Assembly (NCBI GenBank): GCA_013396655.1
Contig: WBMV01005970.1
Location: forward strand, 421,919-485,918
Length of the DNA stretch: 64,000 bases
Source: Campylorhamphus procurvoides
Taxonomy: Eukaryota; Chordata; Aves; Passeriformes; Dendrocolaptidae
Direction of reading: 5' to 3'
Part shown: positions 44,411-57,100 of the stretch, one piece after another
Position numbering within the stretch: position 1 is the first letter of the stretch
How the letters are laid out: each line of letters starts with the position of its first letter
The notes under the pieces: generated by a model
The model's database searches: none
Told to the model about the DNA's origin: nothing
What the model saw: only the letters and a program-made list of their open reading frames with translations
Made by a program: the position numbers and the translations under genes

Positions 44411-46289
44411 TACCTGCCCCACGTTTCAGAGGAGCTTTGATGCTGCTGGAGACATTGTGGTGCCTTCAGTCCAGAGGTGCTGCTGTCCCCAGAGCTCTGA
44501 GGTTGTGACACATGTCTGTCTCTGGAAATGTGAAAAGATTGGAGCACCAGGGGTTATGTCAACTTCTTGTCCCAGGTGGGAGCTGCCTTTTCTCTTCTTG
44601 GCTGCTGAAATTGTCCTTTAGAGTGTGCTGGGCCCAAGCCAGGCTGCCAGGGGCTAAAACTGGAGCTGTTTTGGGAGCAGGAATGGGATAGTGTGACCAG
44701 TCACCTCATTTCTGTCACAGGATGGGCAGGGGGACTCGAATCCAGCAATCCTGGAACTGGCTGTAGCTGACAGAGAAAGGAGGGGTGACCTTTGGAAATG
44801 GGGTTAATAACTAAAGAAACAGCATCCTTGAATCTTTGGAAGGGGGAAACCCTTTTCCCACTCTCCAGGGACATCTAGCAGGGCTGGGATGCTCCTCCCT
44901 TGGCTGGCAGGGGAATGGGTGCTCCAAGGAATGTGCTTCCCTGGATGTGGGGAGCAGACAGTGATGCTGGGTGAGACAAAGCCCTGCTCACCACTCAGGC
45001 AACAGCAAATATGGACAGCAGTGAACCTGCCCCGTGGCCCCTGCTGTAAATAAACAGCATTTCACAGCCAGAGATAAAACACTGGGGTAAATCACAGCAG
45101 CCACCAGAGCAGGTACAGCTCCCTGGCCACGGTGGGTGGGCAGGGACACCATCATTGCTGGCAGGGCTCAGTTGGGTTGTCACCCCTCAAGGTGACCTTG
45201 TGCCCTTCTCCTCCTGGGCATCCCTGCTTTCCAGACAGCCCCTGGTCCTTGGCACCTCACCCAGTGATTTCCAATGATTACAGGAAACCCGAGTGCCTGT
45301 CTTTATAAGGGCTGCTGATTTAACAGGTTTGCCATAAACCATGATTCGTTTTCTGGGTTTTGCAGGATAGCCTGGACCTTGTTGAAGAAGTGCTAGTTCT
45401 TCAGCAGTCAGCTGGATTTTAATCAGTTACATCACGGGTAAAACACCCCCAGAGAAAATCCAAGCATTGTTCCATTCATCAGCCATGGCAAGTTCAGAAT
45501 AAAAATATTCCAAGGTGAGGTAATGTACTGTGACACAGTGCAAGTTCATTTATAAAAGAATTAACTGTGTTTAGAAGAGAGGATGAAACTCCTTTCTCCA
45601 GACAGCCAGGAGAAATGTGCTGGTAGAAAAACCAATTCTGCCTTAAAAGGGGGTTATTTTGGGGGTGTGTTTTGGGTTTTTTTGCTGTTTTTTCCCCCTG
45701 TGTGTGGGGGGGTATTTTCTTTTTTTTAAAGTTCAGTGCTAAAAGTGCAATGACTAAAACCAGAGCTGAAGTAGAAGTGCAGTTCCTTGGGCTGGTAAAG
45801 ACAGGGAACTTTTGGTGTTGTGTAATTCCCATCAGCTGGAGCTCTGCCTCGTGGTTGTTAATTAATTAACGTTAATGAGAGCTGTGGGATATGATAGAGG
45901 CTATCAAAGATTCTCCTGAGCTATGGCATCTCTGCAGGATGCTCCAAGAAGCCCCAGGGGCTCAGCAGCACCAGGATCTCTCGAGCTTCAGGTTTCTCCC
46001 AACCAAAATTCACAGCTATTTGGGCACCACGAGCACCCCCTGCCCCTTGAGGTTCCCAGTGGGGAGGGGACACAAACCCTGCTGTGTGTCCCCTGGTGCT
46101 GCAAGAGGGATGACCCTCCAGAGCTTCTCTTCCAATGGATGCTGGCCAATTTTTCTGCCTTACCTGGCAGCTTTCACCTCTGCTTTGCAAAAGCACTGAG
46201 GAGTCTCTATTCTGGAGCTATTTTTCACCAGAATGATTTATAATAGATGAAGAAAATGAAACTGCTGAGGAAGAGAGGCCCGGGCTGGG

Positions 46290-46800
46290 CACTCGGATGG
46301 CCTAATGAAGTCCCATCCAAGTTGCCATTTGTTGTCAGCTATTAATTCTCCCTCCGATTCAGGCCCCAAATTACTTTCCCTAGAACTGAATCTAAATATG
46401 AAAATCAATTAAGAAGGGAACGAGGAGCTCCATCTGGGAGAGGAGGCAAATATAATGACAAATCACCTGGTTCCTTTCGAGCATGCAAATTACCATTTAG
46501 AGTGTATTTTGAGGAAGGGGAGCTTGGAAATGCTGCTTCACAGAAACTGCTAGATCAATTTTCTGAGCCTGAGTGCTAGAGATTCTTCAAAGTTACTGAG
46601 GGCTCTGTCTTGGGATAAAAATATGAAAAAGACAAGAAATCAATGCTGATAATTAATTTAGCAGAATCCGTTCGCTCTTTCTCCTTCCAGTCGACGCAAA
46701 GAGAAAAATCTTACAGGAGCTGAATTTTACATTTCCACAGAGATTGCGCCGGGACAAAATGAATAAATGCTCATAAATTAGTTCAAAAGCTCTGCAACAT
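46290..46800. promoter_or_regulatory. Candidate enhancer-like block with octamer
   Basis: AT-rich, repeat-free block containing a perfect POU octamer ATGCAAAT (46483-46490) within GCATGCAAATTACC, plus TATTAATTC, AATCAATTAAG and GATAATTAATT. This composition resembles neural or developmental enhancers of vertebrates. Confidence 0.35.
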
Positions 46801-47177
46801 TGTTGGAGTGGGGCTTTTTAATTAACTGGAGGAATTTATCATCACTTTCCCCACTGCTCTTGGGAGGGAGAGTGACTGCCTTCCAGCGTGCTCGGGCAGC
46901 CCAGCCCTCCAGAGAGGATGCAGCAACAGCCCAGAAAGTGGAAGAGATTGAAGCTGGAAAACATCAGTTCCCCAACCTCTTCTTTTTAAGGGAATTTTTG
47001 TTGGTTTAGGTCACCTGGTGCTGAGTTTGATGTGCAGCCAATGCATTACAAAGTCCAGCATCCACACTGGGGGCTCAGGTGCCAGGCAGGATCCTTCAGG
47101 AGTCCTGGAAACAGGAGCTGGCTGGGAGTTTGTGGGATTAATGTCCTGGGAACACACTTTTTATCACGGCTTGTTGT

Positions 47178-47435
47178 GACAGGACAAGGAAGGATGGTTT
47201 AAAACTAAGAGGGTCAATTCAGCTTAGATAAAAGGGGAGAAAAATTTTATTATGAGGATGGTGAGGCTTTGGCCCAGGTTTCCTCAGGGGGGTGATGGGT
47301 GCCACATCCCTGGAAACATTCAAGGCCAGGTTGGGTGGGGCTGTGAGGAGCCTGTTCAGGGGAAGGTGTCCTAAAGGACACCTAAAGGAGCTTTGAGGTC
47401 CCTTCCAACCCAAACCATCCTGTGACTCTATAAAT
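47178..47435 (+). mobile_element. CR1 LINE fragment (~260 bp)
   Basis: Sense CR1: ACAGGACAAGGAAGGATGGT, TTAAAACTAAGAGGGTCAAT and CTGGAAACATTCAAGGCCAG are visible, then TTTGAGGTCCCTTCCAACCC, ending CATCCTGTGACTCTA. Internal deletion is likely around 47230-47290, where the residue order is shortened. Confidence 0.95.
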
Positions 47436-50400
47436 ACCTGGGGGTTTTGTAGGGGGCCTAAATAGTCTGGGGGGTTGCAGGGTCACCACAATGTGCTGGG
47501 CTGGGATCCTGGAGCAGGGGCGAGGGGCAGAGCAGCAGCACATCCTTTGCTCCATCCAGCACCACCTGAGAGGAGCTGGCTCTTAATTATTCACAGCTCA
47601 TCTTCCTTCCCATTAGCAACAAATGGGATGAGGATGGATTTTGGTAATGAATCCCCAGTAGGGTACTTGAGTTGAAAGCAAAACATGTCCAGTTAAATAT
47701 ATCCTGTGGAAATGAATCTGATTGCTCTAGTCCTCCAACTTCAGTTTGGTGGGAGCAGTGGCACGCTGCCAGACAGAAGGGCTGTGCAAAAATGGGAAAG
47801 ATGGAAAATAAGAGGGGGGAAAATAGTCCTGCTCAGGTTTTGCCTTTGGTCTCCAGGCTGGGAGATGAGGGGAGCTGGGGACACACCAATCCAGCTGGGT
47901 TTGCCCTGCTCCCTCCTCCTGCCAGGCAGGGTTTGCCTGCAGAGTTACCTGGGCTCTGGGAAAGGTCTGGTTTGATTTTTCAAGCCTGTTTAGTGTGCTC
48001 TGGCTTAAACCATGCCTGGCTGAGAGGAGGGATGCGCTGGTGCAATGTTAACACAGACAAGCCCAAGGTGCTCATGGAAAAGCGGGGCTGGTGAGAGGAG
48101 TTTGCTGCTCTTTTCATGGGCATTTGGCCCTTGCAAATCGTTCATTAACTGGCTGATTTCCATGAAAATATCCTATATTTCTTGATTAGTGCATGTGAGA
48201 CTCAGCCAAGGGCAGGGGTTTGCTGTCTGGGCGGTTTTGTGGCCCATCCCAGGCAGTGGCTTTCCCAGGAACCCCAAGAGCTGATATCCCTGGGATGCTG
48301 GTCCACAGCTCTAGTAAATCCAGGTTTGGGCCAATGCCCAGGGACAGAAACATGGGATTTTCCCCAGGTACATAAAAAACTTGTAGTTTTCATATGACTT
48401 GTGTATGAACATGGGGATCTTGCCTGTGGAAGGGAAATCCTTTCTCTCTCCTTGCATCCCAGGGATGTGGGATGTGCTTCTGGATCCCAGCTCACTTGAT
48501 AACACCCAGGAAGAACTAATACACAATATGGAAATTTAAAGCATCCATCTGAAGCCAAGTCCAGAGGATGCCACTTGAAAACACACAAACCCTTCTAAAT
48601 CTCCCAAAATAGTGTTTGGAGCAGTTTCTTTTTTAGCCTGGATGGCCCCATGAGGAGCAGCAGCTGCTCATGGATTTCCATCTTTTCTAAGGATCTGGTC
48701 CCTGAGATCAGACCAGGTTGCTTTGATCCAAGCTGGGAAAAATAAACCCCAACCATTCCATTCCAGGCAGCTGAATGTGCTCAGTGTTGGAAAGGAGGCA
48801 AAATTCCCCTTTGGAGTAAGGGATGGCTTCTGAGACAGGGAGGGCAGCTGAGGAGAGGTTCATTTATTATCCTTGTCATGGCTTTTATTAGCAAAGTTCT
48901 ATTATAGGCATTTTTCTCTTTCTGCTGGCTCGTTGTTTTTCCTTAGGAGTGGTTGGGCTGTTCCCCCCAGGTCGGGTAATGAGGGTGGAGGGTGCAAACC
49001 CCATTAATCACAGCTGGGTGCTGAGATATTTCCCGACCAGCCTCTTTGAAACCCTCAGCCCTGTGTCATCCCAGAACAAACCACCATCCCCAGTTCAGCA
49101 GGAGCCCAGGACTGGTCCAGGTGATCTCTGGTCCCAGTTCACCCACACGAGCTCCAGGGCTGTGTTTGGCAGCAGAACCGAGCTGTTGTTTTCCCTCCCT
49201 CATTAACAGATAAATCTCTTGGTGGATGAGGTTTGTGTGATGGATACTGGCCATGATCCGAGTAGGGCAGGCCATCATGTTCAATTATTTTATTAGCAGG
49301 ACAAGACTCATCCTGGTGACTCTGCACACCAGCTCCAGGCTGGGCACAGCAGGTCGGTGCTCCAGCAGGGTCAGATGATGTTTCCCCTGGTGGAGTGGCT
49401 GGCCCAGCCCTGTCCCACATCCTCAGGGCTTCTGAGCTGCATCTGTCCCCATCACAGGCCTGGACAGCATGGCAGCTACTTGAAAATGAAGAAATTTTTA
49501 TTTTCTCTGTCTTAAAAATATATAAGCAATCTATCAAAGCAGGGGACCATTAAGGGTTAAACCCTTCACTGGACGGTTCAGCTGCTGTGTCTGTGCCTGG
49601 AGTTTTTTGTGAGTTCTGCCCCCAGTTGGATTAGCATCAAACCCCAGTACGTTCCTCAAGGGGGAGGAGAACATCAACTGACATTTTCAGGCCAGGGCCA
49701 AATTCATCACTTGTCAGGCAGCTCTGCAGCCCTGTCTGTGCATTTGCCAGGGGAGACACAGGGGATGCTCCCAGCCCAGGTCCAAAAGGTTCTTGCAGGG
49801 AACAAACCAGTCCCACACCATCTCCTGTGTCCCCTGTCCCCTCTGCCACTGGTCCCTTTGTGTGCTTTGTGTTCCAGCACATCTTGCCCAGATAAACCCA
49901 CGAGCCAGAGCCCCTGGGAGCTGTCACAGCAGCTATTGGGAAGCTATTCCTCCAGCCTGGGGGATGGAGCATGTCCATCCCTTGGGGAATGCTGTGGGCT
50001 CTCCAGGGGCAAGGCACGTGCCCAGATGTTCAGAGGCTTTGTGTGCTCTCTATGGCCCCAGCAGCGATGGAAATGTGTGTCTGGAGGTAAAACCAACTCA
50101 TGCTTTGCTTTCTCTGCACACAAAGCCCAGGCAAAGATGAAACCCACTCAGGGCTGTGTCAGCAGGGCTGGCTGAACCCACTGGAACATTCAAAGGAGGA
50201 GGCACAACCCACTCCAGCCACGTTTTGTCCTTTTTATTTCCTGCATTATCCATCCCGGAGGATTCACCCAAAGCAATTTTGGTCTATTGCCCCCCACCCT
50301 CAAATAATCCTGATGCCCCTGGAAGGCCCTGCTGTCCTGACACCGACTAACTGGGAGGATCCACACGAGAAAGGAGCACACAGAGAGCTCAGTATTGCCC

Positions 50401-51300
50401 AGAGGGATGAAGGCAGAGATGAAACACCCTGTTAACAGCCAATGTATTACATGCCAGGCAGTGCAGCACCTGGAAAGCCAGGGAATTGAATGGAAAAGAC
50501 ATTGTCAGGCTGAATAGCATCAGTGGGAGATGCACTGGGGCTTGGCATCGTGGTGGTGGTAGCAAAGCCTTTCCTGTTCTCCTGTTGTCATTCCTATTTT
50601 GGCAGGTTTCTCACTGATTTTGGGGGTTGTTGGATGGGTGTTTTGTCCTGGGGTGCAGGGGTGAAGCAAGACCTGCAGCCTGGCTGGGTCAGCTTCCTTC
50701 TTGGCTCATAGGAGGTGGCAGCTCTGGGATGTGTCCCCAGGTGTGTGACATGTCCACCCCCTGTGGCAGCAGAGTGGAGGGGGTGAGTGTTGTTCACGCT
50801 GAAGAAAACAGCTGTTTGGAAAATTTTGGGTGTGGAGTTTGGCTCCATGGTGAATCTGGGTCCTGCCTGGGGGGGACTGGAGATGGATAAATGTGACCTG
50901 CAAGGACTCCTCAGCACCACAACCTTACTAAAGCCAGTGAGGTTCAAGGCTTGGCTTAACATTCTGCTTTCAGGGAAAGCATAAAAACCCCACTCAAGGT
51001 GATCCCAGGGGGTGTCCAACACTTTACAGGCTGCCCACGGGGAGAGCCCAAATGCAGCATGTGGAGATGTGCTACATCTGCAGGAGCATCTGTGCCCAGC
51101 CTGGCTGGTGGGAATCCCTCTGGACCCTGCTCAGAACCAGTACCCAGCCTTGGCCCGAGCCCAGCTGCTTCTTGGGCTGCTTGTCCTGCCTTCTGCTTGG
51201 CTTTAACTCAGCAAATGCAGCTCCAGGCTGCAATGCTGTGACCCCTTCCTTCAGGGAGGGGATTGTCCTGTATCTTAGCCAGCAATTTCCCTTCCTCCCA
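47436..51300. other. Intergenic: unique sequence, no exon recognised
   Basis: About 3.9 kb, mostly GC-rich with short AT-rich patches (48160-48200, 48840-48920, 49480-49560). No repeats of note, RNA genes or exons recognised. Confidence 0.6.
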
Positions 51301-51580
51301 CTATAAATAGTGTATATGTGTGTGTATAAATAGATATGTATAGATATATAGACAGATTTGCAAGCTGATATCCAATCATGCAGTGCTGGGTTAACAGCTG
51401 AACTCAAGGATCTTCGAGATCTTTTCCTGCCTTAATGATTCTGTGCTTCCATGAATATATATATACATATATACAAAAATAAAATAGGCAGATTCGCAAG
51501 TTGATATCCAGTCATGCAGTGCTGGTTGCTTTCTATGATCTTAAAGGTCATTTCCAACCTAAATCATTCTGTTCTCCCAT
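51301..51580 (+). repeat. 136-bp duplication of TA-rich DNA plus CR1 tail
   Basis: GACAGATTTGCAAGCTGATA (51351) and GGCAGATTCGCAAGTTGATA (51487) start 39-base copies differing at four positions, 136 bases apart. Each copy is preceded by TA-rich microsatellite (51301-51350 and 51453-51480) and followed by a CR1-type 3' tail: GATCTTCGAGATCTTTTCCT at 51409, and TGATCTTAAAGGTCATTTCC at about 51536. Confidence 0.8.
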
Positions 51581-51607
51581 GCACTGTAAGAAAAAGCAGT
51601 GGGATTT

Positions 51608-51660
51608 TGCAGATGGGGAAACTGAGGCACGAGCTAGCTGACTTATACCTGGAGCCAGGG
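51608..51660 (+). mobile_element. MIR-like (CORE-SINE) relic
   Basis: TTGCAGATGGGGAAACTGAG followed by GCACGAG, and further on GGAGCCAGGGCTTGAA, match two consecutive segments of the MIR consensus (TTTACAGATGAGGAAACTGA and AGAGCCAGGATTTGAAC) with the middle shortened. Two matching segments in the right order make this stronger than the relic at 43803. Confidence 0.5.
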
Positions 51661-52612
51661 CTTGAAGAAATTAATGTTCCTCACATTTATTCAGTTATCC
51701 CAGTGAAGAAAAGGCCTCCCCTGGACTTGAGCTGTGCAGAGCAAACCACACACAGGTGGGGACAGGTGTTTTATTTCCCAGGTATGCTGCTTCGTCCAAT
51801 ATTATATGACAAATGAAATCTGCATTGGACTCCTGTGGGGTTAAAAGGGACCAGTGTGGATTGGGGTTAAGGTTTAGGTTTGGCTGGTTTTGCTTCTTCC
51901 TTTATTTCCTTGAGGAGTGACAGCAATAGAATCGTGGCTGCAGATGCAGAGCTCGCTTGGAGAAAATCCAGCCTGGTTTGACACTCTGTTACCCTGAATG
52001 ACAAGAATAAAATTAAAGAGAAGAAAAAAATGGAAGGAAAGAAATTCCAGCAGCCACTGCTCCTGCTCTGCCATTGCTAATCCAACAGCTGAAGGTTTAT
52101 TTGTACTGACTAAGCTGGAGTGAGCAACTTAATTCCCTTTTAATTCTCTTCAGAAGGCTTCAAAGAGCCTAATAGCTGTTTTCCTGCACGCAGTTAACTC
52201 CGAGGCAGCCCCCAGCCATCCCAGGCTCCTGGGTTTTGTGATGGTGGCTGGGTTTTTATCAGCCCTTCCCAGTCATGGATGGGCTTGGAGCCTGGAGCAG
52301 AACTGATGGAGCTGCTGAAGATGGAGCTGCTGTTCCCTGGTGCTTTCTGCATTATTCAGGCAGTGATGGCAGGGCTGCCCTGATGGCCCTGGCAGGGGTG
52401 GCCTTGCTCTGTCCCCCTGAAATTTGTCAGCCAGGGCTTGGCCAAATGTGCCTTTTAGAACCTCCCCTGGCCCCTGTAGCTCCAAAAGTGTCCCAGGGAG
52501 GTTAATACACTGCAAACCTCACTTAGGATTTACAGCATCTCTGTGAGCATCTCCAGGCCTGCTGTGGATGTGGCAAAGCTGCCCAGTGCTGTTTGTTCCC
52601 TGGCAGACTGAG

Positions 52613-52662
52613 CCCTGCACTGACACCCTCCATCCCTGCACTGACACCCTCCATCCCTGCAC
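52613..52662 (+). repeat. 21-bp tandem repeat, 2.4 copies
   Basis: CCCTGCACTGACACCCTCCAT at 52613 and 52634, with a partial copy at 52655. Confidence 0.9.
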
Positions 52663-54149
52663 ATACCCCTGAAAATCTTGGGAAATATGGAAGAGCATCC
52701 CACCTCACTCTGCCCTGAGCTGCCACAGGTTATTCCAGCCCAGCAAACCAGATTCCATCCAGCCCCAGTGAGTGCAAGGCCACCTTTACCTTTTTAAAGG
52801 CTTCACCAAGTAGACCATTTAAAAATAAATATCAAAACGAAAAATCAAAATCAAACCAAACCCAAAGAAAAAAATAACCCTCCAAAACCTCAAGTGTGGA
52901 CTTTTAGGGGCATTTCAGAGAAGGGGCTGCTCCTTTGTAGCCCTCTGATTCTTGTAAGGTATTTGGAAGAGCAGAAATAGAATGGGAAATTGTACTTTTT
53001 GTGTCTGAGGGATGGGGTGTCAGGTTTGGGAACAGCGAGGACAAAGGGAGACCCCAAATATGCACTGAGGAAGGTTGGGAGGTGAATGGGAGTTTTACCC
53101 TCCTGTAGGATTTCATATCTCTGAACCTCCAGCCCACAACTTGAAAGAATTTGATGCAAAGCACCATTTTATTTTTTTTTTTGAGTAGGAAATGGTAATT
53201 TCAGGGGATATTTGCTGGGAAAAGGGTTGGTCTTGATGAGTTTTGCTGGAGGGAATTATTTCAAACTCTGCCCAAATAATTGTCCGCTGGTGTTGGAAAA
53301 CCACATCTCATCGGGAGGTTGCAGCTGATGTGTCATCATTCAATGAGCACAAAATCAAATTGCTCCGCTTGGTAACATCCCTATTCCTCATTTTCCATGA
53401 AAATGAGATGTATTTGCTCTGTGTCAATGCCATAAGTGAGCCCAGCTTGCTGGAGAGGGGAGCTGTCCTCTGCCCCAGGAGCTCCCACCCTGGCTTGGTG
53501 GCTCCTCCCCAGTGAGAAAACCAAAATATCCCTTCGTGCACAGGGTAAAAACTGTTGCAATAGGAAAGCAAAGGATCTGTCAGGACCTGGATGCTTTTAG
53601 GAGGAGGTTAATCAGTTGATGTGTGAGTGTGCATGATTTTAGGGGGATGTTAAATAGGTGATGACAGGGTTTTGGGGACAGTGCAGAGCCCAGGACTGGG
53701 GGCAGCCGATCCCACAGCTCACTCTGTGCCAATCCCCAGGATGGTCCTTGGAAACCCTGGCTCCCACCCCTCCTTGCACACCAACCAGGTGTTTGTAGCA
53801 CATCCTTCAAAGGCACTGCCTGATTTCTTTCTCTTGCTGTTTTCACAGGCTATTTATCACCTCCCAGGGAGCAGCTCCCTGCTGGATGGAGGATGCTGCC
53901 TGCTGAGTGCCGGGGATGGGGAATTGGGACTCCTGAAGCCTTGGCCACAGGTTCAGAGGTCTCTCCTGCATCACCCGAGGGGTCAAAGGATGTGGGGAGA
54001 CCTTTAAACCAATGCCTGGAGGAGGCAGGTCACACCACGTGTCCCCAAGCCCTGCAGAAAGGGGTGCAGAGGGATGTCCACATCCAAGCACCTTCCTTTT
54101 CTTTCCCAGCGCTGCCCTGGGATCAGCCCTTCCCCAGCTCCAGTCTTCA

Positions 54150-54165
54150 CTGACATCTAGTGGCA
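54150..54165 (-). promoter_or_regulatory. Candidate CTCF site, minus strand
   Basis: The minus strand reads TGCCACTAGATGTCAG. This matches the CTCF core CCACTAGATGGCAG except for one T in place of G. Its orientation is opposite to the stronger site at the right edge. Confidence 0.45.
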
Positions 54166-57100
54166 ATGGTGATGCTTAGAGCTGCCAGGGCTGCCTGAAG
54201 CCAGAATTAGGGGTTCAGCCTTCCTGCATGTCCCCATCCTTGACAAACTGACACCTCTCCTGGGGAAAGTCACCCCCTGGCACACAACCATGTGAGGGAG
54301 CTTGGGAATAGTGTCCCTGTCACCTCTTTGGCTCTGCAGGTGGGGTCATTGAGGTGGGGAGGGGGTGCATGGCTTTCACTCCTGTATCTGTCTGATTCAG
54401 AAGTCCTCTTATCCTAAAATTAGGATCCTTGCAGATGGGGGGAGAATCTTCATCCTCCCTCGGGCTAAGGGAAAAAGGAGCAACGTGCTTGGCTAATCTG
54501 AGACACTGAGCAGGAGTCATAAATATTCCAGGGTGAAAAGGCTTTTTAACTGTATGGTCCAGGGTGAGAAGACTTGCTCCAGGGATTGTTTTAAATATAG
54601 CAGCAAACCTTTGCTGGCTGCAGGTTACCTGAGCTGTCAGCCTTGTCCACACTCCCCAGCAGCCTCCTCAGGGCTCCTCCTGAGCAAGGCAGGGTTTGGC
54701 ACACGCTGCTGGAGGCATCAGTCAGGAGGGTTTCTCACATCTTTTCCATCTAAAGGAATAAAAAGTTTTGGCAGGATGGGTCAGCTTTGATCTGCTCAAA
54801 TTGAGTGGGAAGCTGTAAAATGGGGGTAGAGAGGGAGGGGAAGAAGTAGCAGGAGAAGCACCTGTGAAGGGTTGAGGATGTTGGGGCTGAAAGGCTGGGA
54901 TGTGCCCAGCTCCACAGAGGTGGATTTCCCTCCACGGGGGTAGGGGACACATCACCTTGTCTTGTCACCCCAGCAAGGACAGGGGATGGTGTTTTCTGCA
55001 GCCACAAACCCAGTCTGTAAACCTGAACTGGTGCAGCCACCCACCCTCAGCACTCCCACAACTGGAGAGGCTGGAGCTGGCCCTTATTGCCTCGGCTAAA
55101 ACAAGAAGAAAAAGGAAAAAAAGAAGAAAAAATTAAAATTGATTAACTTTGTGTTTTTTTCTTTAATCTACAGTGTTCTGAATTTTCCTCCCAAAGTGCC
55201 ACAGAGCCCAGCACGGCCCCCACCCTGCTGGGAGTCGCTTCTACAGGAACACATTATTTGATAGGAATCTCCCTGGGTTTTTTTCCTTCCCACTGAACAT
55301 CCTTATCTCTGCCCTGGCCTTGTGTGCCCACGCAGGGAAGCGGCTCCTTGCCATTCATCTGCTGCAGATTGGCTCGATTCACTGCCCTCCGAGGCCCATC
55401 AGAGCACAATGGTCCAGCCATCCCTTTTCTGCAGGACCTGAGCACAAATCAGCAGCTCCAAAGCCCCCCATTCCCAACTCCACAGTGGGAGCAGCAGAGA
55501 AAGAGGAGCCTGACCCAGCTCCGAGGGGGAAAGTGGAGCTCCTGAAGAGCTGGACCCCTCTCCAGACCCAGCACCCTGATCTACAGGGATGCCTAATTTC
55601 CATCTAATTTGTTGATTTTCAAGTAAATTAACTCCTGGGTGGATTCAAAGCCAAGTGGCTCTGCTGAACAATTCCTGCTCTAAGAGGAGATGGTTTGCCA
55701 AGGAGGCAGGAGCCAAGAGCAGCTGGCAGGCGTGGATCCCCTCTGCTCACCACAGCCAGAGGTGTTCAAAGCTTGAAGCTAAATGCTTTTTTAATGGCAT
55801 AACATAGCGATGATATTTATTTGAGGATGATGTTTTGCATGCAGGATGGGGTTTTTTCCACTATTTCTCTTTTGGGTTTGTTTTTTTTCTAACTTGCCAC
55901 TGGGGAGAGGAAAATAAAAGCCTGTAATCTCCAGCTGGCAGACGCCGAGGAGATCAACTCCAGGTGCCTCCCAGCGCTCAGGGAGGAGTTTTGTTCTCCC
56001 ACCTTATCTCCACCTCCAGGTCACACCATCTCAAGGCTTAGCACAGTTCCTGGGGGCAGTGTGGCTGTTTCTGTCCCATCCCTGCTCCGGGCAGGGGTCT
56101 GAGAGTGACCTGACATCCCAAGCCATGCAGACAGCAGCGTGTTTCTCAATGATAACCCTTCTCCCAGCTCAGCCACCACACGCCTGGACCACGAGCATCC
56201 CTGGAAGGCCTTGATGAGCACAAAGAAACCAATTTCCCCCCACCTCCTCAGGTATTGTAACTTTCAGTGCTAATTATTGTGTGTTTCAATTCATCCATAA
56301 CTGATACGATCTTCAAAGCTTAAATGTCTTGCTCTAATGCTTCCAGAGTTTTATTCTTTTTATTTTTTTTCCCTTTGAACTCCTGCAAAGGAGCCTCTGG
56401 GACCCTGCAGCTCTTTGCTTTATGTTTGCTTTTAATCAGCTTGCTTTTCTTCCCAAAAACAAAGACAAATAATGCTGCCACGGTTTCTCCTTGGAAATTT
56501 CTCCACACTGAGAAGAGGACTGGGGGAAAACGTGACTTGTTAACGGCTGAATTTCTTGATGTCTTTCCTCCTTTTTATCTGGTTCATTGCAAGACAAAAC
56601 ACTCTCTTAAGTGAGCTGAGAAATTGAAGGACATCCATATAATTCAGCAGTGGTGCAGCCAGCTGGAGGCTTGGGGAACTATGGTGAGCAAGTGTGGTGA
56701 AAATAAGGTGATAACCCCAAAACCATGGGATCACCAGGCCATGGAATCCAGTCCTTGTGGCAGAACATCACACGGCATCATGGCAAGAGTGGCACTAGTG
56801 CTGGTGTGATGAAACCTCAGTCACTGCTGCAGTGAAACACCTCTGATAGACAGCAGGAGGTTGGGTTGTGCTGCTCCAATGTGGGTTGAGGTGATGCTTG
56901 GGGAGAGGGAAAGCATCCCCAGTGCACATGGGTGCCATTCTGTTTTATTCCCTTTTTCCTCAGAACTCCTGCAGGTGAGTCTCTGAGACCCCACATTTTA
57001 AATCCTGCCCCAACAGAGGCCCCAAACATGAGGAGTGTGCTGTGCAGATGCCTCATTTCCAGGGGAGCACAAGGAGTGCAGCCCAGCCAGCCCCCAGACA

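Larger units (their letters stand above)
43831..47177. other. Intergenic: unique sequence, tandem repeat and candidate enhancer inside
   Basis: No exons recognised. Contains a 22-base tandem repeat (44358-44410), T-rich runs near 45660-45730, a perfect palindrome GTTAATTAATTAAC (45857-45870), and an AT-rich block with an octamer (46290-46800). Confidence 0.55.

Noticed and set aside
45857..45870. GTTAATTAATTAAC as an HNF1 site
   Set aside because: The HNF1 consensus has a single-base spacer between half-sites and this palindrome has two. A liver-type factor also does not fit the context.
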